From positions 248,001 through 312,000 of the forward strand of contig JAOTON010002191.1 of NCBI GenBank assembly GCA_034440635.1: a DNA stretch of 64,000 nucleotides, given 5' to 3'. The notes beneath the pieces were generated by a model, which ran no database searches, was not told the origin of the DNA, and saw only the letters and a list, made by a program, of their open reading frames with translations. This DNA comes from Lepas anatifera. Taxonomy: Eukaryota > Arthropoda > Thecostraca > Lepadidae. The position numbers were made by a program, and so were the translations under genes. Below, one piece after another: positions 49,120 to 58,540 of this stretch (position 1 is the first letter of the stretch; the number at the start of each line of letters is the position of its first letter).

Positions 49120-52100
49120 TTAACCAGGATCAAATATTATCGTAAAGTCAATGTCTCTAAGATAGGACAGCACCCGTTCAACCATACTGGAGTCACGGCC
49201 GATCAATTCTAAAAGTGTGGACTCCTGCCGGTGCACGCCAAAATGTAAAGACCTGCGTCTAGCATATTCCGGGCATGAGACCAGCACGTGTCGGACCGAC
49301 AGGGGCGCCGCACATCGCTGACATTGTGGTCGAGGTTCGCCGCATAACAGATATCGGTGAGTGGCCAGCGTGTGGCCAGTCCGCAATCGACACAACGCCA
49401 CCTCCTCACGGCGGTTAGGCCGCAGCGAGGATGGCCACTCACCGATCTCAGGTTTGATAACTTTCAACTTGCTATTTATTATATTATTCCATTGTTCTTG
49501 CCATACACTGCGAAGGTGGGTACATATATATGGGTACAAATCTCTAGCGGGGATTCGTTGCGCACGCCTGCAGGGCCTACGGGAAGCACGTCGGGCCGCT
49601 GCGTCTGCCACTTCATTCAATTGTATTCCAACATGACTTGGGATCCAGCAGAGTGTTACATACTTTCCCAGTCTGGCAAGGCGAGTTAAGCGCAGGACAA
49701 TGTTTAAAACAAGTCCATCACTTGGGTTGAAACCACTCACAGCTTGAATGCTGCTAAGGCTATCGGTGAAAATAACGTATTTCGTGGCATCACTAACTTC
49801 GATAAAGCATAGAGCCTTATCCAAGGCGGTGAGTTCAGAGGTGAAAACCGATGCAAAAGATGAAAGTGAGAAATTTCTTGTTACTGTATCCGTAACAAAA
49901 GCGCATCCCACTCCAACATCAGTTTTTGATCCGTCAGTGTAGAACGACACATGATCTGCATACTGTGCAATGTGTTCGAGCGCCAATTGTTTAAATTCAG
50001 TAGGGATAGTATCGGATTTGGTTTTCCCTGCGAGAGTCATGTCGGTTTTTGGGCAGATAAGTTCCCAAGGAGGGATGTCTGAAAGCTCGCTATGAGTCAC
50101 AACACTCGGCTGGATACCACTTTCGGCCGAGAAACGTTGGACGCGTACGCCCAGTGGGATTCCTCTTTGCACGTTCACAAACAGCCGTAGCATGTTCCGC
50201 GAAAAAACTGCGTTATATGTTGGGTGTGACGGAGACTGAGCCAGCTTACAGGCGTAACGCTGCCCGAGCAGGCGCCGTCGCAATGCGAGAGGTGGTTCAT
50301 TTGCTTCCACCAACAAGCTGGAGCACGGTGTTGTCCTAAACGCACCTGTGGCCACTCGGAGTGCACTATGGTGAATCGTATCTAAACAGCGTTTAGCTGA
50401 TTCCGACGCAGAATCGTATACAAAACAGGCGTAATCCATCTTGGAACGAACAAGAGACCGATAGAGAATGAGAAGTGTCTTCCTGTCCGCTCCGTACGAT
50501 AGACGAGATGCACATTTCAAGGCATTCAATGATTTAAAACACTTGTCACGTATATTCCTAATGTGTGCGTTGTATGTCAGCCGTTTATCAAACGTTACTC
50601 CGAGAAACTTTGCTGTCGGTTGGAAAGTGACAGTTTTACCGCGCAACGATACCATAGGTTCCGGACAGGTCCTGCGCCTGCGACAGAAATGAACACCAGC
50701 GGTTTTTTCGGTCGAAAAATATAATCCATTTTTACTACTCCAGCGTTCCAGATGGTTCACGGCCAGCTGGAGCTGACGGGAAAGTGCCGGCGTTGTTGAA
50801 GCCTTTGCCCATACTGCGATGTCGTCCACGAAAATGGATGCCTGAATGGAAGGTGGGAGTGAATGTGTGACGTCATTTATGGCCAGAGCGAAGAGGCAGA
50901 TACTAGAGACGCTCCCCTGCGGAATGCCTTCTTCTTGATAAAAGGTGTTTGAGTATGTACCACCTACTCTGACACGGAACGTCCTATCAGTCAAAAAATT
51001 TTTCATAAAGAACCCCATCTGACCTCTGATACCACACTTATGCAACTTTAAAAGGATACCATGTCGCCACGCTGTATCATAAGCGGCAATGGCGTCAAAG
51101 AAGACGGCTCCCAGCTGACGCCTCTCTTTAAATGCAATTCGCACTGAGGTGTCAAGTGATACCAAGTGGTCCACCGTACTGCGGCCTCTACGAAACCCAC
51201 ACTGGTTGTTATTGATGATGCCCCGGCTTTCCAAATACCAAACGAGTCTTACATTCACCATTTTTTCGAACAACTTGCACATGCACGAGGTAAGCGAGAT
51301 CGGCCTAAAGTGCAAAGGGTCCAATCCAGATTTACCAGGTTTAAGGATTGGTATCACTATAGCCTCCCGCCACGCCGGTATAAATTCGCCGGACTCCCAC
51401 ATCATATTGAATGAGGCCAGCAGTACCCTGAGTGCGCTCTGCGATAGTGCTTTAAACATATCATTGTGAATTAAATCCGGGCCCTCGGCCACAGGGTGGA
51501 GCCCACGAATGGCTGCCGCTAGCTCATGCAAGGTAAAGGGCTTATTGTATGACAGTGTGCTGGTGGTTCCAAAATGTATACTTTTCTGTTCAGCTAGGGT
51601 TTTATATCGCATAAATGAGACATCCTCCCTAACTGAACTACAGCGCTGTGCAATCGCATTTCCTATACAGTCGGCTACTTCTGTTGGATTGAATATATTC
51701 CTACCACCAATCTGCAGAGTTGGTAGTGGTGTGGAGACCGACCTACCTTCGATACGGCGGATTTGACCAAACACTTGAGACAATGGCGTAAATCGATTCA
51801 GTTTACCTACGTATTCTCTCCAACATTTTCTCTTAGCTTGTTTTATTGTGCGCCTGCAGGCGGCTCGAGATTTCCGATACATATTTAAGTTTTGCTGAGT
51901 GGAATTTCGTTTAAACTGTCTGTAAGCGCGCCGCCGCTCTCGGACAGCGTCTCGGCATTCCATGCTCCACCACGGTACCGGTGGTCGCCGAGGGTTTTTT
52001 GATGTTCGCGGTATAGAAGCATAAGCAGCGTCTCGGAGGATAGCTGTAAATTGGTCGACTGTGAACGGTGTTTGGGTTGAAAAGGTTTCCAAATAGTCAT

Positions 52101-52818
52101 CCACGAGGGAGCTAAATAAGGACATATCAGCATTTTTCATCTTCCAACGTTGCGGTCTCGTGCCTAAAACAGATGTGTTGTCACAAGTCACTAAAACAGG
52201 GAAATGGTCACTTCCCATGGGGTCACTGCACACAGCCCAGCTAAACAGAGCAGATAGCTCTGGGCTGCAAAGGCTAAGATCCAATGCCGATTCCCGACCG
52301 GATGGAATGGTAAGATGTGTTGGTGCTCCGGTGTTTAAAATACAAAGGCTCACACCCTGGATAAAATGATCGAGGTGCCGACCCCGAGAGTTAATATCTT
52401 CACACCCCCAAGCGGTGTGGTGAGCATTAAAGTCTCCCAAGAGAAGGATGGGCGGTGGTAGCTCAGATATAAGCAAATTTAGTTCACGAGTGGGCATGTC
52501 TACCCCAGGGGGTAGGTATATAGAGCAGAGCGAAATCTGCCTTCGAGCGATATATATACGTGCTGCCACGGCTTGCAGCCGTGTTTGGAGTGATATTTGC
52601 TTTGCTGGTATATAATTATTGATTGCGAGAAGAACACCACCGTGGGCGACTGGGTTACGTTGTAAATCCTTTCGAAATATTGAAAAACCTGTAAGGGAGA
52701 ATGGGATCTCAGCTGAGAGTTTAGTTTCTTGCAGGCATATAGCTGCCAGTCCCCTGGATCTCATAAAAGCCTGGAGATCCCCGGCGCTGGTGCGAATTCC
52801 ACGACAGTTCCACTGCAA
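49120..52818 (-). CDS. LINE ORF2: APE endonuclease, reverse transcriptase, RNase H
   Basis: This 1232-codon ORF would nick target DNA and copy the element RNA at the nick. The endonuclease domain (1-215) shows WNCRG (Asn4), LQETKL (Glu31), GDFNAHHT (Asp129, Asn131) and GSDHFP (Asp204, His205). The RT (about 430-720) shows FRPISLTS, motif A FFDAIAAYDTAW (Asp575), motif B IPQGSVSS and motif C FVDD (Asp665, Asp666). RNase H (955-1080) shows FYTDGS (Asp962), SELTAL (Glu995), FTDSLSS (Asp1019), PSHVG (His1062) and EVADAAAR (Asp1072). A Cys/His tail, CQRC..RHVLVSC, is at 1166-1182. All catalytic residues are present. There is no ATG at the start: the first codon used here is TTG, the frame is open upstream to 52857, and the first in-frame ATG (codon 19, 52764) would remove Asn4. 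Termination-reinitiation after ORF1 is plausible. Confidence 0.97.
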   Translation of the reverse strand: MQWNCRGIRTSAGDLQAFMRSRGLAAICLQETKLSAEIPFSLTGFSIFRKDLQRNPVAHGGVLLAINNYIPAKQISLQTRLQAVAARIYIARRQISLCSIYLPPGVDMPTRELNLLISELPPPILLLGDFNAHHTAWGCEDINSRGRHLDHFIQGVSLCILNTGAPTHLTIPSGRESALDLSLCSPELSALFSWAVCSDPMGSDHFPVLVTCDNTSVLGTRPQRWKMKNADMSLFSSLVDDYLETFSTQTPFTVDQFTAILRDAAYASIPRTSKNPRRPPVPWWSMECRDAVRERRRAYRQFKRNSTQQNLNMYRKSRAACRRTIKQAKRKCWREYVGKLNRFTPLSQVFGQIRRIEGRSVSTPLPTLQIGGRNIFNPTEVADCIGNAIAQRCSSVREDVSFMRYKTLAEQKSIHFGTTSTLSYNKPFTLHELAAAIRGLHPVAEGPDLIHNDMFKALSQSALRVLLASFNMMWESGEFIPAWREAIVIPILKPGKSGLDPLHFRPISLTSCMCKLFEKMVNVRLVWYLESRGIINNNQCGFRRGRSTVDHLVSLDTSVRIAFKERRQLGAVFFDAIAAYDTAWRHGILLKLHKCGIRGQMGFFMKNFLTDRTFRVRVGGTYSNTFYQEEGIPQGSVSSICLFALAINDVTHSLPPSIQASIFVDDIAVWAKASTTPALSRQLQLAVNHLERWSSKNGLYFSTEKTAGVHFCRRRRTCPEPMVSLRGKTVTFQPTAKFLGVTFDKRLTYNAHIRNIRDKCFKSLNALKCASRLSYGADRKTLLILYRSLVRSKMDYACFVYDSASESAKRCLDTIHHSALRVATGAFRTTPCSSLLVEANEPPLALRRRLLGQRYACKLAQSPSHPTYNAVFSRNMLRLFVNVQRGIPLGVRVQRFSAESGIQPSVVTHSELSDIPPWELICPKTDMTLAGKTKSDTIPTEFKQLALEHIAQYADHVSFYTDGSKTDVGVGCAFVTDTVTRNFSLSSFASVFTSELTALDKALCFIEVSDATKYVIFTDSLSSIQAVSGFNPSDGLVLNIVLRLTRLARLGKYVTLCWIPSHVGIQLNEVADAAARRASRRPCRRAQRIPARDLYPYICTHLRSVWQEQWNNIINSKLKVIKPEIGEWPSSLRPNRREEVALCRLRTGHTLATHRYLLCGEPRPQCQRCAAPLSVRHVLVSCPEYARRRSLHFGVHRQESTLLELIGRDSSMVERVLSYLRDIDFTIIFDPG

Positions 52819-52876
52819 AAACGTGTTAATGATGGGGGTGGAAGTTAGGGTGAGCGCCTACCAGAGGAGCTACTTG

Positions 52877-54526
52877 CTATTTCCAGTATGGGCCTCCTGG
52901 CCCATAGGTTTTCTTTGGGGGCCCAGAGGGCGCCCCACTTTGCCTGGGTCGAGACGATGCCCCAGGCCTAGATGTCCCTATTGATGCTGCTCGGGCTTTA
53001 GAAGGTTGTGGCTGGCCTGGAGGAGTCCCGGATGCCACACGTTTGGTGGGAGATCTTCCCCTAGTGCTATCCTCCCTCCGTGACCCCTCAAACTGCCTCC
53101 TGACAGCCGCAACCGACGTCGGCGGCGGTGGGGGGAGGCGGAGGGGGCTGATTATCGGACAGAGGAGAAAAGGCAGGAGTAGAGGTAGAGGGCTCACCGT
53201 CAACAGAGATTTCAACGGGGGGCTGGACTGGGGACGGCAGTTGACGTCGCTTCCCACCCTTGCCCACCGTCGTCCAACCCTCGGTCGCTTGAGGGAGGTC
53301 AGGGTCCGGTGCCACCAAGGGCACCCTTTGCCTCGGGTGGCGGGAGTCTCAGACGGGGTGTTGGGGGCAGGAGTGGTCCCCTGCTCCCCGCCCCCACCCC
53401 CAGCCGGGGCCACAGGCGGCGGGGGAGGGGTGGGAGGGATGGGTGGAGGAGGTGCCGCCTCCGGCTGCGATGTCGGGGCGGCGGGCTGGCCAGAAATGAC
53501 CAGCCCCATCCTCCCTGCCAGGCGGATAAAGTCCGCCAGGGTCAGGGAACGGATGACCTCCTCCGGGGTCATCCGCGGTGTCGCTGGCGTCCTTGAGGGC
53601 GCCGCTACGGCGGTCGCTATTCCGCCCACTGTCTCTGCATATGATCTCTGAGGGTAGGAGGTCTCATAGGCTTCCCTCGCAGCCCTAAATGGAATACGTT
53701 TCGCAACCATGATAGAAAGAATCTCCTTTTCTGTCTTCATACGTGGGCAGTTTTTATCATTTGCAGAGTGTGATCCTTTACAGTTTATGCAGTGAAGTGC
53801 TCGTGCGTCACAGTCCCTTCCGTCATGCTTGTTTGATCCACATCGCTCACACACTTTCTCTCCCTTACAAAATCTGGCTGTATGACCATAGCGTTGGCAG
53901 GAAAAGCACCGCATCGGGTTGGGAACATAGGGCCTGACCCGAATCTTCACATATCCGACATTCACGTCCGCCGGCAAATCTACACTATCAAAGGTCAGTA
54001 TCACAGTGTCAGTCTCCTCGAGAATCCCTCCTACTTTTCGCCGCACTCTCCTCGCCTCCACTACACCGCTCTCCATGAGTCCATCAACTATCTCCTCATC
54101 CGGAACCCCTTTCAGATCAAAACATGTAATGACACCCTTCGAAAAATTTTTTGTCTTGTGTGGTACAATCGTGACTTTCACCTTTACTACTTTCCTCTGC
54201 TCCGCTTCTCGCTTCGTGTATCGCAGTTCTGTCGTTTCGAGTGCACGCTGTGCATCTGCTGGGCTACTGAGCTCCACCTCCAGGACGCCGTCCCGAAGGC
54301 AGCTGCACCTCATCACCTTGCCAAGTCGGTCACATGCCTCCTTGCGTTGAAACGGCGAAAGTGATGATAGGGGGCTGTCTACACCCCGAATCATTACAAC
54401 ACGCGGGCGGGAGGGCTTTAAAGTGGCCCTTTGAGAGCCGGCAGTTTCGTTCCCACCAACCTGAAGGGGAGGGGAGGGGAGGGGTTTGCGGTGTTGAGTG
54501 TATCCATGAAAAGTTCTTAAATTCAA
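52877..54526 (-). CDS. LINE ORF1: zinc-knuckle RNA-binding protein
   Basis: This is probably the nucleic-acid-binding partner of ORF2 in the ribonucleoprotein. Residues 60-200 form an RRM-like alpha/beta region. Three zinc knuckles follow: CFSCQRYGHTARFC (207-220), CERCGSNKHDGRDC (226-239) and CINCKGSHSANDKNC (246-260). Then come a charged segment with ILSIMVAKRIPF, a Pro/Gly-rich linker and a basic Ser/Pro tail. The frame has no ATG at its beginning (TTG at 54526). An ATG at 54507 lies in another frame and would join only through an indel in the CCCCT-rich tract at 54472-54485; the first in-frame ATG is codon 45 (54394). Residues about 402-470 look out of frame: frame 53324-53088 gives EGWTTVGKGGKRRQ, more protein-like. 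The copy may therefore be slightly damaged. It ends 20 bases before the ORF2 open frame. Confidence 0.9.
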   Translation of the reverse strand: MNLRTFHGYTQHRKPLPSPPLQVGGNETAGSQRATLKPSRPRVVMIRGVDSPLSSLSPFQRKEACDRLGKVMRCSCLRDGVLEVELSSPADAQRALETTELRYTKREAEQRKVVKVKVTIVPHKTKNFSKGVITCFDLKGVPDEEIVDGLMESGVVEARRVRRKVGGILEETDTVILTFDSVDLPADVNVGYVKIRVRPYVPNPMRCFSCQRYGHTARFCKGEKVCERCGSNKHDGRDCDARALHCINCKGSHSANDKNCPRMKTEKEILSIMVAKRIPFRAAREAYETSYPQRSYAETVGGIATAVAAPSRTPATPRMTPEEVIRSLTLADFIRLAGRMGLVISGQPAAPTSQPEAAPPPPIPPTPPPPPVAPAGGGGGEQGTTPAPNTPSETPATRGKGCPWWHRTLTSLKRPRVGRRWARVGSDVNCRPQSSPPLKSLLTVSPLPLLLPFLLCPIISPLRLPPPPPTSVAAVRRQFEGSRREDSTRGRSPTKRVASGTPPGQPQPSKARAASIGTSRPGASSRPRQSGAPSGPPKKTYGPGGPYWK

Positions 54527-55450
54527 CCAGCCACGTGCGCCCCCCTTCCGACGAGGGTGCTACGAGGCGAGACGACGCACGGGCTGGCTATACGGGGGAG
54601 ACGCCGCCGTTACAGAGGGAGGAGAGAGACTCACCAAACCCCCCTGCCCCGACGACGGTCCCCCCTTGCACCTAGCCTAGACGACCCCGGGCGGGGCCAG
54701 ACACCCCACCCTCCCCGGGTGAAGTTGGGACCTCACCCGAGGAGGGAGGGGCAGCCGAGCCCCACCAAAGGCCGACAGACTTTTACAATGCTGCTACTCT
54801 TGTCGATGCCCTCAAGAGTTCCCCGCCCTTGCGGAAATCCAGACCAAAGTAGAGTGTTGCTAGAGGACGACGAACGAACACAGCGCCTCCCTCAGCTCAG
54901 CTACCAGGACTCCTTCATCCCGGGGTACGGGTCGGTGCGCAGCTCACCTTAAAAAGACGGGCGCCCTCGCACGGCCTCATCGGAGCAAGCGACTACCACC
55001 TGCTCGTCACAACTGATTCCCGGCTGGTCCAAGAGAAGCGAGCCCCCGGCCCGCAGGGCCGGCGAATGGAGGGATCCAATCGCCAGTCACACGAGCCGGA
55101 GGCCCACATACACCCAGACCATCCAGGAATCATAGGCACGTGCAAGGACGCCCATGATACTGGGATAATGTGGGTAACTGGGAAGTTATGAGTTGGAAAA
55201 GGAGGAGGGTCGGTCTGCGCTGTCCAGCCCAGACGCGCGCCGCACGCGACCGAGGTGTCCACACTCAAGACGAGCCAGAGTGCACACACCCCCGCCACCC
55301 GCGGAGACACGCCGGGCCAGACAACGCAGACAGTGGGCAGGAGGGGTGTTTAGGAGTGGACAGAAAGGATACGGGTGGAAAGACATGGAGAGATAAGGAA
55401 ATAAGGAAAGAAGAGGAAAAGGAACAAGGAGTTGGTGGGATTTGAATTTA
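54527..55450 (-). other. Probable 5' untranslated region of the LINE
   Basis: GC-rich sequence upstream of ORF1 without motifs. Overlapping frames on both strands (up to 131 codons) look like composition artefacts. The 5' boundary is not fixed; composition changes between 55350 and 55650. Confidence 0.45.
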
Positions 55451-55633
55451 GGAAGGCCAAGAAAGGATGAGGATGGCAGTTTCGATTTGGCCTCTCGCCC
55501 GAAGACGAGGGCGAAACCCATCCTGCCAACTGGGGTCGCGGGTGTCGTCACATCCCGTGCCCAATTATCCATGTGCCGGACCAGTCAGCAGGTGCCAACA
55601 AGTCCAGCAGATGAAAATCGGTCCCCTGCGGGG

Positions 55634-55771
55634 CAGTATCAGGAAATTCTGACTTATATGTTAGGTCTACTCCATCAGGACAGTCCAATAGGGCAACTTG
55701 ACGTCAGTATCAGGAAATTCTGACGTCAAGTTGCCCTATTGGACTGTCCTGATGGAGTAGACCTAACATAT
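55634..55771. repeat. Perfect 52-bp-arm palindrome with a 20-bp direct repeat
   Basis: 55656-55707 is the exact complement of 55720-55771, with a 12-bp spacer. In addition, CAGTATCAGGAAATTCTGAC occurs at 55634-55653 and again at 55705-55724, spanning the spacer. There is no mismatch in either relationship. Confidence 0.98.
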
Positions 55772-56929
55772 ACATTGCTGGAATGCGATTGATATGTGAA
55801 CTATGACAGCTAATCTCGCGTTAAGTTGCCGCATATAGATTCATCTAGCAGTGTTACATAGGGCGCGGTGTGAAACTGTTACAAAGCAATGGTATTCACC
55901 AGGGGCGCAGCCAGAGCTTTCGTATGGGGGGCACACCAACTTTGAGGGGCACCCTGGGGAAAAAAGGGCACTTTTTAACGTAACCTAAAAAACTTACTAT
56001 ATCTTTGTTATATCATTTTTTGGGCATCTTTGGTTCAATAAAAATGCAAAGAAATCATTGGCGGAGAAGGAAAACTCGATTAAAACCGAAAAAAGGAACA
56101 AAATATCACCAAAATGCCATGGAAGTAGCCAAAACACTACTTTTTTGGATAGATTTAAGGACAGCCAACTCATGCAAGTACTTAACATCAGCGGAGCATG
56201 TGATATCTGTTACAATGTGCAGGTTAAGGCATATTGGAGTCGAATTTTTTATGCCCACTGGTTTTGTCGTGACGAATGAACCCTGGCTGAATGCGGATTA
56301 AGTTCCTTGCCTCCCACAATCGCCGTGGGACGAGGAGTAGCATAGTGTCTTTGAAAGAACACATTTTTGCTGCCGGAAAAAATTTGGGAGATACCTTTTG
56401 AACGCGTTTATTAAGTTCCATATTCGCAAGGCTCGGTCCCAGTTAAGAGTAAATAAAAGATGAACTGGCTGGTGGTTTGGATGGGGATGGTGTGACAGGG
56501 CTGAAAATTGTGAAAACTATTTCTTCATTTAAATTAATCAGTAAAAATCCTGGTTTAGGGGACTGTGCTCTGAGCTCAGGGGCACATGCCTTTTTATCAT
56601 CCCTTCCCAGAATCCACCAGTATAATAAGCAATTTATATAACCAGGGGTGTCTAGGTATCACAAGCCGTTTTAGAGATTCCTCATTCCTCGTTAGCTCCG
56701 TTTTACAAGGGGAGTTTTCATTGTGTTCTTATTCCCCATCTATTCAAGACCAGCTCTGGGGCCCCCAAGTGTGGATCAGAGGCTTCCAGAGCAACTTCCC
56801 CCATCCCCCCAGTTGTGCCTCCAGGGAATAGACTAGCTCAGTGACCCCGCCCGCAGATGATGGGAGTTGGCCTTGTGTTCTTATTATCTATCTATTCAAG
56901 ATCACCCCAGGGGCCCCTGATTTAGATCA

Positions 56930-58540
56930 GGGCCACAGAGCAGCTCATGCTTCACCCAGGGACTAGACTAGCTCATTGGTCCCAGAGATGAGGTCATCAG
57001 ACTAGCTCAATGGGCCACAGATAGGCTCATAGGGCCTTAAACTAGTTCATGAAGCCCCAGAACAGTTTAAGGCACCAGATCACTTCAGGGGCCTCAAGCC
57101 AACTTAAGGGGCTCTCACAAGCTCAGCGCCCAGACCAGCTCAGGGTACCCTCAGAACCTAGATCCGCTCTTGGGCCCCAGATCAGCTCTTGGGGCCCCAG
57201 ATCAGTTCAGGAACCTCAAGTCAGGTCAGGGGGCAAGATCAAGTCAGGGGCACTAATTCAGCTCAGGAGTCCCTCACCAGCTCGGGGCCCAAGCAGTTCA
57301 AAAGCCCCAGAGGTGCTCAGGGGACACCAGATCGGCCCATAGGGCACCAGATCAGCCCAGGGGACAAACAATCAGATCAGTGGTCCCCGACCAGCTCGGG
57401 GCTCAGATCAGCTCGGGAATACCCGATCAAGTCAGGAGGCACTTAATCAGCCCAGGAGCCCCATACCATCTCAGAGGCCCTCACCAACCCCTGTGGGCCC
57501 AGCTCAGCTCAGGGCCTGGGAGCTGCTCAGGAAATCACATATTAACCCAGGAGGCCCGGGTCAGCTTAAAGGGCACCATATTAGCAATGGGGCACCAGAC
57601 TAGCTCAGAGGGAATAAGATGGGCTCAGGAGACACACTGATGATTCAGCAAGCACCAGATCCACTCAGGGGGCATTAGTTGAGTTCAGGAGGCAGTATAT
57701 CTGCTCAGGGTACACCAGATCGATCAGCACAAGGGGCATGTTCAAGTCATGGGCACTAAATCAGCTCAGGGATCCCTCACCAGCTCGGGGCCCAATCAGT
57801 TCAAAAGCCCCAGAGCTGCTCAGGGGAAACCAGATGCCCATAGGGCACCAGATCAGCTCCGGGCACAAACAATCAGATCAGTGGTCCCCGACCAGCTCGG
57901 GAATACCAGATCAAGTCAGGAGGCACTTAATCAGCTCAGGAGCCCCATACCATCTCAAGGGCCCTCATCAGCCTCTGTGGGCCCAGCTCAGCTCAGGGCT
58001 TTAGATCTGCTCATGAAATCACGTAAGGAGGCCCAGTTCAGCTTAAAGGGCACCAGATTAGCTCAGGGGGCACCAGACTAGCTCAGAGGGCATCAGATGG
58101 GCTCAGGAGGCACCAGATCGACTCAGGGGCATTAGTGCAGCTCAGGTGGCACCAGATAGATCCGCCAAACCAGCTCAGGGGGGGACCAGACCATGTAAGG
58201 AGACATCAATAATCAGTTGAGGGGCACCTATTCGGCTGAAGAGGCACCATATTGACTTAGGAAACAGAATCAACTTGGGGAGGCATGAGATCAGTTCGGG
58301 GGCCCGAATCAGCTCAAGGGGCACTAAATCAGCTATTAGGGCACCAAACAAGCTCGGAAGCATTAGACTAACTCAGAGAGCATTATATAGGTTCAGGAGG
58401 CACAATTATTTGCTCAGGGGGGGGCACTCGATCGACTCAGGAACACCAGATCAGCTTAGGGGGCAAGTAATTAGCTCAAGGGGCCAAGACCAGCTGAGAG
58501 GCCACGAGATGAGCTCAAGGAGCACCAGATTGGCTTCAAC
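56930..58540. repeat. Degenerate short-unit array inside the hAT-type element
   Basis: Units of roughly 20-25 bp close to GGGGCACCAGATCAGCTCAG occur dozens of times, with variants such as AGTCAGGAGGCACTAA and CCAGCTCGGGGCCC. Larger duplications exist: a block around 57240-57480 recurs at 57735-57960. Confidence 0.9.

Larger units (their letters stand above)
48880..55450 (-). mobile_element. Near full-length I/Nimb-like LINE retrotransposon
   Basis: On the - strand this holds a GC-rich 5' region (about 55450-54527), ORF1 (54526-52877), ORF2 (52818-49120) and a GC-rich 3' region ending where composition changes near 48880. Zinc-knuckle ORF1 plus APE endonuclease, RT, RNase H and a CCHC tail in ORF2 fits the I superfamily. 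The outer ends are approximate: I found no convincing target duplication or long A tail. The 1232-codon ORF2 without a stop suggests recent activity. Confidence 0.9.

Noticed and set aside
53043..53651. 202-codon + strand frame
   Set aside because: It is the antisense of the Pro/Gly-rich part of LINE ORF1.
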